NCBI GenBank assembly: GCA_947492375.1
Contig: CANLMI010000002.1
Span: 621,529-685,528 of the forward strand
Reading direction: 5' to 3'
Source of the DNA: an uncultured Kordiimonas sp.
Lineage (GTDB): Bacteria > Pseudomonadota > Alphaproteobacteria > Sphingomonadales > Kordiimonadaceae
DNA: 64,000 bases
Part shown: piece after piece, positions 25,121-34,564 of the stretch
Layout: the number at the start of each line of letters is the position of its first letter
Numbering within the stretch: the stretch's first letter is position 1
Position numbers and translations under genes: made by a program
The notes under the pieces: generated by a model
The model's input: only the letters and a program-made list of their open reading frames with translations
What the model was told of the DNA's origin: nothing
Database searches by the model: none

Positions 25121-27544
25121 TTATTCGTATCTAAGGGCCTGAATGGGGTTCGTGTTGGCGACACGCGCAGCATGCCCTGCAACAATGACCCATGATAAGA
25201 AAACTGCGCCACCGCCCGCGATTAAGATCGCGAAAATGGGCAGATCAATTCTGTCTGAGAAAAACCCCAAATATAACTCTGTACTTATGTATGAAAGCGG
25301 TAATGCAACCAAAAGCGCCAAGACAACAGGCTTTGAGAATTGCCAGATAAGCATCCCGATAATTTGGTACGAATTCGCACCCAATACCTTACGTAATCCT
25401 ATTTCTTTAGTACGTTGCTCGGCCATGAAAGCGGCGAGGCCAAATAATCCAATTAAAGCTAACAATACCGCCAAGCCAGCAAAACCAGTAAACGCCATGT
25501 TTAATGAACGAAAAATAGCGTAAACATTCTCAAAAACCTCATCTAAAAATTGCCTTTGTATCGGGTATGACGGGATGAGTTTTTTCCATGTTGCGTCAAC
25601 AGCCGTAAGTGTTTCTTGAACGTTATCAGATTGAATGCGAACAACGCCCCAAGGCTGATAGCTATTCATCATAAACATGAACGGCTTAATTTCGTTGTGT
25701 AATCCAAGGAAATTTTGATCTTTCACTACACCAACTATGGTGTGCTCTCTTGGCGCTCCTTCTTCTGGATAATTATAGAAAGTCTTTCCAAGCGCGTCTT
25801 GCGCATCATTATACCCCAGTTTTTTGAGCGTTAATTCATTAACAATAACATTCACACTCAACTGATCCGATACCAACGTATCATTTGCGATATCAATATT
25901 GAAATTACGACCAGCGAGAAGTGGAATATCCAGCGTACTAAGGAATTGTGGATCAATCCGGTTTAGGTTAACTCGAAACGCGTTGCTTTCATCGCCTCTT
26001 TGCGGTCCAATTTGGCGTCGACTATTACTTTGATCAAATGGGATTTGACTCATGAAGGATACATTGACAACACCTGGAATACGGAGGAGCTCGTTCCTAA
26101 GCGTTTCTTTGTTTTCGGTTACACCTTCAATATGCATTCGCCCAAGTGTCACAAGCTGTTCAGTAGGGAAAATATTAATAGTTTCGCGAACACGTTGATT
26201 TTGGAAATACATCACCACCACAGCAACCAACATAAAGATTGAAATCACAAACTGTGCGCCAATCATTAACGACCGTAGTATCGTTCCTTTACCGCCTTTA
26301 GAGGTGGTATTTTGAAGGGCATCGATCGGTTGTGTGCGGCTAATATGATAGGCGGGATATAGGCCTGAAAAAACACCTACCAATATAGTAGACAAAGCGA
26401 GCCACGGCAGTATTTCTGAATAATTCAAAGCCAGAACTTTTCCTAAAGCCTGATTAAAAACAGGAATAGTCATTTCCAATAGAACCACGGCCACAATCAT
26501 GGCAATGAATGAAATTGCCAAACTTTCCGTCAAAAACTGAGTTAGCAGCTGGGTTTTGTTAGCGCCAAGGGTGCGCCGCAAACCAACTTCACGCGCACGG
26601 CCCATGCTTTGTGCAATTGCAAGGTTAGTATAATTTACACATGCGATGATTAAAACAGCGAGGGCCAGCACCTGAATACTTGCTATAACGGGCATACCAA
26701 TAGCATCCCAGAGTATTGTATTAATTTCATGAAGTGGCTTTACAAGTAACTCAGCCACATTTTCTTTTTCATCTTCAGGAAAATGTTGCTCGTAAAGTTC
26801 ATTGATACGGCTTTGAAGCCATGATTGGTCTCTATCGCTTGAAAGCAAAACGTATGTAATATCGCCGAGCGATAGATTGGACCAATTCCCTGCCAAATCA
26901 TATCCGGTCACCTGATTAAGGATATTAAATGATCCGACAACCTCGAAATTCTGATCGCTCACAAGCGATGAATTGAAATGCGTATTAGCAGGTAAATCTT
27001 TAACAACCGCTCCGACAGTAATTGGGTGTTTATTATCGATAAGCATAGTTTTGCCCAAGGCATCGCCATCAGGAAAATATCGATTAGCTGTTGTTTCCGT
27101 TATTAAAACAGAAGAAGGCTCTTCTAAAACAGAAGCGTCACCCGCAATAAAGTCAAAATCAAATATTCTGGTAAAGGCTGGATCAGTAAACCGCATTTCC
27201 TGATAGTAACTATCATCACCAATCGTCAGTAAAAACTCGTTATTAACGGTACGTGCCATTGCCTCCACTTCAGGCAAGGCGGTATCAACTATTGGGCCAA
27301 AAGCCGTATAAGTACTATCAGTTAATAAAACACCAGCGCCAACTGACGCTGAAAATTTGGATCCAATCGTGTAAATTCTACCAGCATTCTCGAAATTTTG
27401 GTCATGGCTACGCTCATAATCTGCCAAGACCCAACCAAACACATAAACAGCCAGACCCAGTGACAGACCAACAGTATTGATAAACGCGTAAAGGCGATTT
27501 TTAATCAAATTACGAAGAGCACTTTTTATATAGTTCTGAAACAT
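25121..27544 (-). CDS. FtsX/MacB-type ABC permease, first of three
   Basis: This 807-residue permease has eight expected membrane helices and two MacB-like periplasmic domains. Coupling motifs are RAREVGLRRTLGANK in the first half and TKEIGLRKVLGANS in the second. I place the start at 27544 because GGAGGG lies directly upstream; the longer frame begins at a GTG that is itself part of that ribosome site. It follows the ATPase gene by about 110 bases. Proteins of this class work as mechanotransmission machines that move lipoproteins, peptides or drugs out of the periplasm, rather than as classical importers. Confidence 0.93.
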   Translation of the reverse strand: MFQNYIKSALRNLIKNRLYAFINTVGLSLGLAVYVFGWVLADYERSHDQNFENAGRIYTIGSKFSASVGAGVLLTDSTYTAFGPIVDTALPEVEAMARTVNNEFLLTIGDDSYYQEMRFTDPAFTRIFDFDFIAGDASVLEEPSSVLITETTANRYFPDGDALGKTMLIDNKHPITVGAVVKDLPANTHFNSSLVSDQNFEVVGSFNILNQVTGYDLAGNWSNLSLGDITYVLLSSDRDQSWLQSRINELYEQHFPEDEKENVAELLVKPLHEINTILWDAIGMPVIASIQVLALAVLIIACVNYTNLAIAQSMGRAREVGLRRTLGANKTQLLTQFLTESLAISFIAMIVAVVLLEMTIPVFNQALGKVLALNYSEILPWLALSTILVGVFSGLYPAYHISRTQPIDALQNTTSKGGKGTILRSLMIGAQFVISIFMLVAVVVMYFQNQRVRETINIFPTEQLVTLGRMHIEGVTENKETLRNELLRIPGVVNVSFMSQIPFDQSNSRRQIGPQRGDESNAFRVNLNRIDPQFLSTLDIPLLAGRNFNIDIANDTLVSDQLSVNVIVNELTLKKLGYNDAQDALGKTFYNYPEEGAPREHTIVGVVKDQNFLGLHNEIKPFMFMMNSYQPWGVVRIQSDNVQETLTAVDATWKKLIPSYPIQRQFLDEVFENVYAIFRSLNMAFTGFAGLAVLLALIGLFGLAAFMAEQRTKEIGLRKVLGANSYQIIGMLIWQFSKPVVLALLVALPLSYISTELYLGFFSDRIDLPIFAILIAGGGAVFLSWVIVAGHAARVANTNPIQALRYE

Positions 27545-27656
27545 TTTTCCCTCCACGAGCCTTATTTTTATATTTTGCCGCTTTTAATTATAGTCTTTGG
27601 TAATTATTCATTTTTGGCAGGGCTCTAGCTGTCGCATTGCTGTTTTATTTTATGGC

Positions 27657-28340
27657 CTATATTGCTGCACGAACATTTTCAGTTACTACATGACCGTCGA
27701 ACAGGTTGATGGTTCTGCGGGCATAATCAGCGTGTGCCGGGCTGTGCGTTACCATTACAATTGTTGTGCCCTCTTCGTTCAGCGTTTGAAGCATTTCCAT
27801 AACTTCCTGGCCATGCGCACTATCTAGGTTACCTGTTGGCTCATCCGCCAGAATCATTGCTTGATCACCCACAACTGCACGGGCAACCGCAACCCGTTGC
27901 TGCTGACCACCAGAGAGCTGACTTGGCATATGTTTAGCGCGGTGTGCGATACCAACCTTATCCATCACTGCCGCAACACGGTCACGGCGCTCACTTGCGG
28001 GAATGTTGTGGTAAAGAAGCGCAAGCTCGATATTTTCCGCCACAGTCAACTCGTCGATCAGGTTAAATGACTGGAAAATAAAGCCAATATTATGCTTGCG
28101 GATGTTACCGAGCTTAGCTTCAGAGTACCGCGCGATGTTTTCTTCCATGAAGAAATAATCACCTTCACTCGGGGTATCGAGCATACCGATGATATTCAAA
28201 AGCGTAGATTTACCACAACCTGAAGGCCCCATGATCGCCACAAACTCACCTGCAGCAATTTCAATATTTACATTGTTGAGCGCAACTGTTTCGACTTCAT
28301 CCGTTCGATATGCTTTCGATAAGTTATGAAGTTTCAGCAT
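27657..28340 (-). CDS. ABC transporter ATP-binding protein, MacB/LolD-like
   Basis: This 227-residue ATPase would drive the three permeases encoded after it. It has Walker A GPSGCGKST (residues 38-46), Q-loop FQSFNLID, signature LSGGQQQRVAVARA, Walker B MILADEPTGNLD and a switch histidine in VTHSP. The extra length and sequence pattern are those of the MacB/LolD/FtsE group. The ATG at 28340 has AAAGGA seven bases upstream; the open frame extends 15 codons further with no better site. The adaptor gene ends 65 bases upstream. Confidence 0.96.
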   Translation of the reverse strand: MLKLHNLSKAYRTDEVETVALNNVNIEIAAGEFVAIMGPSGCGKSTLLNIIGMLDTPSEGDYFFMEENIARYSEAKLGNIRKHNIGFIFQSFNLIDELTVAENIELALLYHNIPASERRDRVAAVMDKVGIAHRAKHMPSQLSGGQQQRVAVARAVVGDQAMILADEPTGNLDSAHGQEVMEMLQTLNEEGTTIVMVTHSPAHADYARRTINLFDGHVVTENVRAAI

Positions 28341-28405
28341 GTTAGTATCCTTTCTGTCCATCAATAGTATGCGGTTATCGGGCATTTTTTGAGAGCGCCT
28401 AAACC

Positions 28406-29797
28406 TTAATTTAATTTCAAACGATCCATATCGACATAGCTTGAGTAAGGTGATGTAACGACACTCTCACCAGCTTCCAACCCGTCTAGAACTTCGATAT
28501 AGCGTGAATTCCTACGTCCAAGGCGAACCGAGCGTTTAATTGCTTGTGACCCATCGGGTGCCACGACAAAAATCCAATTACCGCCAGTGTCTTGAAAGAA
28601 AGCGCCATTTGGTATCAAGAGTGCTTTAGTTTCATCACCCAACGTTAATTTTGTTTGTATTGTTTGACCGCGGCGGATGCCTTCCGCCTGATCGCTTGTA
28701 AACACCATATCCACTTCAAACTGACCATTATTCACCTGCGGATAAATTTTCGAGATGCGCATTTGATACGTGCTGCCACCGCGTTCGAAGTTAGCAGTTT
28801 GATCAATATCGACACGGCCCAGATAAAACTCATCAATATTAGCCGTTAACTTAAACTGGTCTGGATCATCAACTTGCCCCAAACGACCACCACGTGTGAT
28901 GCTTTGCCCAATCTCAATATTGAAACCAGAGAGCTTGCCAGAAACAGGCGCTCGAACATTTAAGGCATCGAGGTTCTGGCGGGCAAAGTCTAAATTCTTT
29001 TCTAATTGAATAGCCCGCTCCTGAAGATACGCCAATTGCTGTTCCTGCATGCGTGCATCCGTTGCCTGGCTTTCCAGTGTCAAGTCACGGCGCGTGACAT
29101 TATATGCAAGCTCATCTTCGGTTTCATCTAAGACTTGCTGGGAAACCGTACCATTCGTGATCAATTGACGCTGGCGTTCTGCCTGACGCGTCAGACGCTT
29201 AATCTGATAACTAAAATCCGCAAGATTACGCTTATGCGACAAACGATTTTGCTCTAATTGAAGTTCAATTGTTCTGAGGTTGTTAAGCTGCTCTGTCACA
29301 AGCGCTTCGTTACGTGTTACCTCTAATTGCAAGCTTGTATTAGATAATTCAGCAATCAAATCACCTTCTTTGATTACAGTACCATCTTCGACAAGAACAC
29401 GCTCAACCCGCCCCCCCTCGATTGCATCAAGAAATACTGTTTTCAAGGGCGTTACCCGGGCACGAACAGGAATAAAGTCTTCGAACACACCTTCAGTGAC
29501 AGTCGAAACAACAATGCGGTTTTCATCCACCCTGAAAGTCCGACCGCTGCCAACATCCTGAAACGCAAACCATAATAAAACCCCTACACCAATCACAGCA
29601 GCCGCAATAATGGCATATTTGATTGGATTACGTTTCTTTTCAACAACACGGTCCATCCCTGAACCAGAGATTGATGGCTTCGGTGGCATGCCCTTAGGCA
29701 TTTTCGGTGCCTTTCTTCCTGCATTAGCAGACCCAGAGTTAGTTGTTTGGGTTTCCTCGCTGTCGGGATTATTATTCATATTTGTTACCGTACCCAT
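28406..29797 (-). CDS. HlyD-family periplasmic adaptor of the ABC export system
   Basis: This 463-residue adaptor is anchored by one N-terminal helix (about 50-70, following a Pro- and Lys-rich cytoplasmic tail). It has a lipoyl half-motif (GGRVERVLVEDGTVIKEGD region), a long coiled-coil hairpin (about 155-270), the second lipoyl half (VRAPVSGKLSG) and beta-barrel domains to the end. It should link the ABC permeases to an outer-membrane channel, none of which is in the window. The ATG at 29797 is preferred; GTG at 29809 and ATG at 29779 are alternatives. A sigma-54-type promoter lies about 60-70 bases upstream. It is the first gene of the operon. Confidence 0.9.
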   Translation of the reverse strand: MGTVTNMNNNPDSEETQTTNSGSANAGRKAPKMPKGMPPKPSISGSGMDRVVEKKRNPIKYAIIAAAVIGVGVLLWFAFQDVGSGRTFRVDENRIVVSTVTEGVFEDFIPVRARVTPLKTVFLDAIEGGRVERVLVEDGTVIKEGDLIAELSNTSLQLEVTRNEALVTEQLNNLRTIELQLEQNRLSHKRNLADFSYQIKRLTRQAERQRQLITNGTVSQQVLDETEDELAYNVTRRDLTLESQATDARMQEQQLAYLQERAIQLEKNLDFARQNLDALNVRAPVSGKLSGFNIEIGQSITRGGRLGQVDDPDQFKLTANIDEFYLGRVDIDQTANFERGGSTYQMRISKIYPQVNNGQFEVDMVFTSDQAEGIRRGQTIQTKLTLGDETKALLIPNGAFFQDTGGNWIFVVAPDGSQAIKRSVRLGRRNSRYIEVLDGLEAGESVVTSPYSSYVDMDRLKLN

Positions 29798-29853
29798 TTT
29801 TCTATCCACTGATTATATATGAAAGGCACCACGCCTAAACTTTCTCTGTACTA

Positions 29854-29869
29854 AGCAATACCCATGCCA
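29854..29869 (-). promoter_or_regulatory. Sigma-54 (-24/-12) promoter of the ABC export operon
   Basis: On the minus strand the sequence reads TGGCATGGGTATTGCT, fitting the consensus TGGCAYG-N4-TTGCW exactly, with ten bases between the GG at -24 and the GC at -12. The predicted transcript start is near 29843, about 46 bases before the adaptor ATG. A sigma-54 activator gene is directly divergent. Confidence 0.85.
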
Positions 29870-29929
29870 CAACATAAGATATTGATATAAAATGATTTTT
29901 TAATTTATCATTAAAAATATATTTTTCAT

Positions 29930-29968
29930 ATGTACGAAAATGAACACTTGATGTACGCTTCTGAACAC
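29930..29968. promoter_or_regulatory. Twin activator-binding sites (direct repeats, 21-bp spacing)
   Basis: ATGTACGAAAATGAACAC (29930-29947) and ATGTACGCTTCTGAACAC (29951-29968) share 14 of 18 bases and start 21 bp apart, so they face the same side of the helix. Each is an imperfect dyad with TGTnC half-sites. They lie about 95-120 bp upstream of the predicted sigma-54 start, the usual enhancer position, and 24 bp before the regulator ATG, so self-control is also possible. Confidence 0.75.
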
Positions 29969-29992
29969 TAAAAAAGTGGGGAGATAAGCGAC

Positions 29993-31405
29993 ATGGCGAA
30001 CAAAGACGGTAAAATCCTGATCGTTGACGATGACGAGGATATCCTCGTTGCAGGCAAGCTTCTACTCAAACGCCATTATGCCAAAGTTATCAGTTCCAAC
30101 CAGCCCCACCATATCCCCATGTTAATGGGTGAACATAGTTTTGATGCCATTCTTCTTGATATGAATTTCAGCCCTGGCGCTTCCAGCGGTGAACAGGGTT
30201 TTTTATGGCTTGAAAAAATATTGGAAATTGATCCTGACGCCGTTGTTGTTTTAATAACAGCGCACGGCGGCGTCGATATGGCAGTGGATGCGATGAAGCG
30301 CGGTGCCACTGATTTTATCGCTAAACCATGGCAAAATGAAAAAGTAATCGCAACCCTATCGTCTGCTGTCAAACTCCGCCGTAGTCGCAGCGAAGCTGAT
30401 ACATTGAAAAAAACCAATAAGGCCCTCACGAAAGCCAGCGGTAAGATACAGCAGCCTATTTTAGGCTCAAGCCCCGCGACATCCACAATGTTGTCTCTGA
30501 TTGAAAAAGCGGCACCAACTGATGCCAATGTTTTAATTCTAGGTGAAAATGGTACAGGCAAAGAGCTTGCTGCACGCAAAATTCACGAACAATCCAAACG
30601 CGTGAATGATGTATTTATGGCCGTAGATATGGGCACTATAACCGAGAGCCTTTTTGAATCTGAATTATTCGGCCACAAGAAAGGCGCGTTTACAGGCGCG
30701 AATGAAAATAAGACCGGTTTATTCCAAGCTGCTAATGGCGGCACATTATTCTTGGATGAAATCGGCAATATTCCCCTTCATTTGCAAGCGAAACTATTAA
30801 CCGCGCTTGAGCAGCGAACTATCACTCCTGTAGGCGATACTAAATCACACAGTATCGATGTACGTGTTATCGCTGCAACCAATCTTGCCAAGGATAAACT
30901 TCTTAATGAAGACATTTTTCGCCAAGACCTTCTATTCAGGTTAAATACTGTTGAACTTACTGTCCCACCGCTCAGGGAACGCCGTGAGGATATCGAAGAA
31001 ATTGCAATATATTACGCAAGCTTTTACGCCAGAAAATACGGCTTCCCAGCGAAGAAATTTTCAAGCGATGCTTTGAGTGCAATTAAAACTTACGCATGGC
31101 CTGGTAATATTCGTGCGCTAAGGCATGCAATTGAACGCGCGGTTATTTTATCTGAAAATGATGAATTCTCACCTGTGGACTTTTCACTACCGGGTCAACC
31201 AGCACAACCGACCATTAGTCCTGATTCAAATAGTACTTCCGATACGCCAGACCCAGAGGCGGTCGGCCTAAATCTTGATAGAATTGAAAAACAAACAATC
31301 AGGCAAGCGCTGAAGAAACATCGCTATAATATCAGTCATGCTGCCAAAGAACTTGGCCTTACACGCGCGGCCCTATACCGCAGGATGGAAAAACATGAGC
31401 TTTAA
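29993..31405 (+). CDS. Sigma-54-dependent response regulator of the ABC export system
   Basis: This 470-residue activator has a receiver domain (about 6-125, phospho-acceptor Asp56 in FDAILLDMNF), an AAA+ domain (about 155-380, Walker A GENGTGKE, GAFTGA loop, GGTLFLDEIGNIP) and a C-terminal Fis-type helix-turn-helix (ISHAAKELGLTRAALYRRM). It is transcribed away from the ABC operon and very likely binds the twin repeats between them. GGGGAG precedes the ATG. Its last 11 bases overlap the start of the partner kinase, implying coupled translation. It shares the domain plan of the orphan regulator at 8.3 kb but is not a close copy. Confidence 0.95.
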   Translation: MANKDGKILIVDDDEDILVAGKLLLKRHYAKVISSNQPHHIPMLMGEHSFDAILLDMNFSPGASSGEQGFLWLEKILEIDPDAVVVLITAHGGVDMAVDAMKRGATDFIAKPWQNEKVIATLSSAVKLRRSRSEADTLKKTNKALTKASGKIQQPILGSSPATSTMLSLIEKAAPTDANVLILGENGTGKELAARKIHEQSKRVNDVFMAVDMGTITESLFESELFGHKKGAFTGANENKTGLFQAANGGTLFLDEIGNIPLHLQAKLLTALEQRTITPVGDTKSHSIDVRVIAATNLAKDKLLNEDIFRQDLLFRLNTVELTVPPLRERREDIEEIAIYYASFYARKYGFPAKKFSSDALSAIKTYAWPGNIRALRHAIERAVILSENDEFSPVDFSLPGQPAQPTISPDSNSTSDTPDPEAVGLNLDRIEKQTIRQALKKHRYNISHAAKELGLTRAALYRRMEKHEL

Positions 31406-32747
31406 ACGATTTAGTTTTCTCCTCGCTGTTCGCCTCGTCGGGATAATGGTTACCTTAATGGGGCTTGTCTTCCTGTTCACAACGCCTGGCTATCATGCGG
31501 CCACATTGCTGATGCTGTGCTTAACTGCTGCGCTTACCTATAACGTCTTGCACTTTATTTCCCGAACAAACGCCGAAATATCTCGGTTTTTAGATGCCGC
31601 CCGCTATGCCGACTTTGGGCAGAGGTTTAATTTCAAGCACTTAGGCGCAGGCTTTGAAGAGCTCGGCGACACCTTTACTGATATCTTGGAGCGCTTCCGC
31701 GAAGTTCGCACAGGACAAGAAGAAGAACTGCGACACCTTAAAGCCCTTGTTGAGCACGTCCCAGTTCCTCTAATATCGCTCCATCAAAACGGTAGTATTA
31801 CGCAGTGGAACAATTCAGCCCGCCGCCTTTTTGGTAGTGCCCATGTCACAAAAGCATCGGATCTTATGCAATTTGGTGCTCGCTTTCATGAAGAGATTAT
31901 ATCGATTAAAACAGGCGAGCGGAAACTGGCAGTTTTTATTGTTGATGATGTTGAACAACGCGTAACAGTTGCAGCGACACAAATTATTTTAGCTGGAGAC
32001 GTCGAGCGTCTAATCAGTTTACAGGATATTCAAAGCGAACTTGATATCGCACAATTAGAAGCCTGGCAGGATTTAGTTCGGGTTCTAACACATGAAATTA
32101 TGAACTCAATCACCCCGGTTGCGTCACTCGCTAAAACAGCCGAAGATTTGGTTGATGATGTCAGGAGCCGTGTTGCCGACCAACCTGATCTCGTCGAAGA
32201 ACTAAGTGATGTAAAAGACGCTGTCAAAACTGTTGCACGCAGATCCGACGGCCTAATGCAATTTGTAACCAGTTACAGGCGCCTGACCCGCTTACCTCCA
32301 CCAGAGAAATCGCGTATCGCAATCAGTGAATTATTCAACAGTGTTCAATTACTTGGCACTCATGATTGGGGTGATAATAAAATAACGTTGAATATTGATA
32401 TTTCACCAAGCGAACTTGATCTAAACGCTGACCCTAAAATGATCGAGCAGATTTTGATCAATATGCTGCAAAATGCAGGACATGCTCTCGAAGGCTCCCA
32501 AAACCCAACTGTATGGATGAGCGCGCGCCTAAGCAGCCGCGGTAGAACGATTATCGAAATTGAAGATAATGGACCAGGCATTGACGATGAAATCGCACAA
32601 AAAATCTTCGTTCCTTTCTTCACAACCAAACGCGAAGGCAGCGGTGTCGGCCTTGCGCTCACGCGGCAGGTGATGATCGCTCACAGTGGTGCCATTACCT
32701 ATAAAAAACGCGAAGGCAGGGGCAGTATTTTCACCTTAACATTCTAA
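31395..32747 (+). CDS. Sensor histidine kinase paired with the sigma-54 regulator
   Basis: This 450-residue kinase has two N-terminal membrane helices (about 8-29 and 33-54) with only a few residues between them, so it has almost no periplasmic sensor. A PAS-like domain (about 115-210) follows. The H-box is LVRVLTHEIMNSITP with phospho-acceptor His233, and the ATPase domain has an N-box (QILINMLQNAGHAL) and G-boxes (DNGPGID, GSGVGLAL). It belongs to the NtrY-like group with a HEIMN box. I start it at 31395, the ATG inside the last codons of the regulator. The input may be a membrane or cytoplasmic cue. Confidence 0.94.
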   Translation: MSFKRFSFLLAVRLVGIMVTLMGLVFLFTTPGYHAATLLMLCLTAALTYNVLHFISRTNAEISRFLDAARYADFGQRFNFKHLGAGFEELGDTFTDILERFREVRTGQEEELRHLKALVEHVPVPLISLHQNGSITQWNNSARRLFGSAHVTKASDLMQFGARFHEEIISIKTGERKLAVFIVDDVEQRVTVAATQIILAGDVERLISLQDIQSELDIAQLEAWQDLVRVLTHEIMNSITPVASLAKTAEDLVDDVRSRVADQPDLVEELSDVKDAVKTVARRSDGLMQFVTSYRRLTRLPPPEKSRIAISELFNSVQLLGTHDWGDNKITLNIDISPSELDLNADPKMIEQILINMLQNAGHALEGSQNPTVWMSARLSSRGRTIIEIEDNGPGIDDEIAQKIFVPFFTTKREGSGVGLALTRQVMIAHSGAITYKKREGRGSIFTLTF

Positions 32748-32883
32748 GGCATGTTGCTGCGTAGAACCCATATCAAAACTATGTAACTTAATAGCTTTGG
32801 TGATTGAAAAACGTAACGGAACACCATAAAGATTGGCGCAAGACTTATATTACTGGGTAGCGTAAAACGCATGAGGGATATGT

Positions 32884-34548
32884 ATGGCACAAGATAGTAT
32901 GATAACCGGTGGCAGGGCACTCATTGATGCCTTAATCACGAATGGTGCAAAGAAGGCCTTCGGCGTGCCGGGCGAGAGCTATTTAGCAGCCCTTGACGCC
33001 CTACATGATGTCCAAGGAGCCCTCGATTTCATTATCTGTCGGCATGAGGCTGGTGCTGCTAATATGGCAGAAGCATATGGTAAGCTGACAGGCGAACCGG
33101 GTATTTGTTTTGTGACACGCGGCCCAGGCACCACACATGCAACAATTGGGCTTCACACTGCCTTTCAAGACAGCACCCCTATGATTATGCTCATCGGCCA
33201 AGTAGCAGCAGATCAGGTTGAGCGTGAGGCATTTCAGGAAATTGATTATCGCCGCTTTCTCTCAGAAGTTACCAAATGGACAGCTGAAATTAATGATGCT
33301 TCACGGATAGCTGAATATATTGGCCGTGCATTCCGCGTAGCAACGTCTGGACGCCCCGGCCCTGTCGCACTCGCCTTGCCTGAGGATATGCTTAGAGAGC
33401 TATCCCCACCGCAAAACTCTATTCCTTATAAACCAGCCTTGGCACACCCCGGTGAAGCCGATATCGTAGAATTAAAAGCCTTGATGGATAAGGCTGAACG
33501 ACCACTGGTTATGCTCGGCGGTAGTGGTTGGGACAGCGCATCCGTAAAACAAATTCAGTCATTTGCTGAAAATAATAACCTTCCCATATGTGTATCCTTT
33601 CGCTGTCAGGATCGTTTTAACAATAACCATCCCAACTATGCTGGCGATATGGGAATTGGTGCTAATCCGAAACTCATCAAACGTATGCAGGATGCAGATG
33701 TGTTGCTTGTTCTTGGCCCTCGCTTGGGTGAAATGACAACTGGGGGGTATGAGCGATTAAATGTCCCTGTTCCAGAGCAAACACTCATCCATATCCACCA
33801 AGGCGGGGAAGAACTTGGCCGCGTTTACCAGCCTGATCTAGCAATAAACGCAACACCAAAAACCATCGCGCCGATACTGGCGGATATGATGTTTGATAAT
33901 CGCAGCTCATGGCAAACAACCACAATTGAAGCACGAAGCGACTTTGAAGCATGGACGGTGCCAACCGAGAACCCTGGCGATGTCAAGGTAGCAGCCCTTT
34001 ATGAACATATGCGCAGCGCCCTGCCTGAAGACACGATCCTTTGTAACGGCGCTGGCAATTATGCCGCGTGGCTCCACCGCTTCCATCGCTATCAAACATT
34101 CCCAAGTCAACTGGCCCCAACATCCGGTGCGATGGGTTACGGCGTACCAGCCGCGATCGCTGCCAAGATAACCAACCCTGAACGCACAGTGATCGCATGC
34201 GCGGGGGACGGTTGTTTTATGATGAGCGCGATGGAACTTGCAACCGCGGCACAATACGATGCCAATGTTATCTTTCTTGTCTTTAATAATAGTATGTTTG
34301 GGACTATCCGAATGCATCAGGAACGCGATTATCCTGCCCGCGTATCAGGCACTGAACTACACAATCCTGATTTCGTTAAGCTTGCAGAAAGTTTTGGGAT
34401 GTACGCAGCGCAAGTTACCAAAACTGACGATTTTCCGGCGGCTCTTGATATCGCAATGAAAGCGGGCAAACCCGCGCTTATCGAAATAGTGATTGACCCT
34501 GATGCCATCGCACCAACAGCAACCATTTCCGGCCTTCGCGCCCAATAG
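32884..34548 (+). CDS. Thiamine-diphosphate-dependent enzyme (acetolactate synthase-like)
   Basis: This 554-residue ThDP enzyme has the standard three-domain plan. The N-terminal pyrimidine domain has the catalytic Glu in CRHEAGAANMAEAYG, the central domain runs about 190-330, and the C-terminal diphosphate domain has the metal motif CAGDGCFMMS ending in FNN about 30 residues later. It is annotated by fold only: members decarboxylate 2-oxo acids or form acyloins. No acetolactate synthase small subunit is nearby, and its partner gene is an aldehyde dehydrogenase 16 bases downstream, so a 2-oxo acid decarboxylase role is a reasonable inference. GAGGGA precedes the ATG. Confidence 0.88.
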   Translation: MAQDSMITGGRALIDALITNGAKKAFGVPGESYLAALDALHDVQGALDFIICRHEAGAANMAEAYGKLTGEPGICFVTRGPGTTHATIGLHTAFQDSTPMIMLIGQVAADQVEREAFQEIDYRRFLSEVTKWTAEINDASRIAEYIGRAFRVATSGRPGPVALALPEDMLRELSPPQNSIPYKPALAHPGEADIVELKALMDKAERPLVMLGGSGWDSASVKQIQSFAENNNLPICVSFRCQDRFNNNHPNYAGDMGIGANPKLIKRMQDADVLLVLGPRLGEMTTGGYERLNVPVPEQTLIHIHQGGEELGRVYQPDLAINATPKTIAPILADMMFDNRSSWQTTTIEARSDFEAWTVPTENPGDVKVAALYEHMRSALPEDTILCNGAGNYAAWLHRFHRYQTFPSQLAPTSGAMGYGVPAAIAAKITNPERTVIACAGDGCFMMSAMELATAAQYDANVIFLVFNNSMFGTIRMHQERDYPARVSGTELHNPDFVKLAESFGMYAAQVTKTDDFPAALDIAMKAGKPALIEIVIDPDAIAPTATISGLRAQ

Positions 34549-34564
34549 TATAGAGGACACTATC

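Noticed and set aside
20030-27544. The three permease genes as a tandem duplication caused by assembly error
   Set aside because: The three differ throughout in protein and DNA sequence, each has its own ribosome site, and all have intact frames and motifs.
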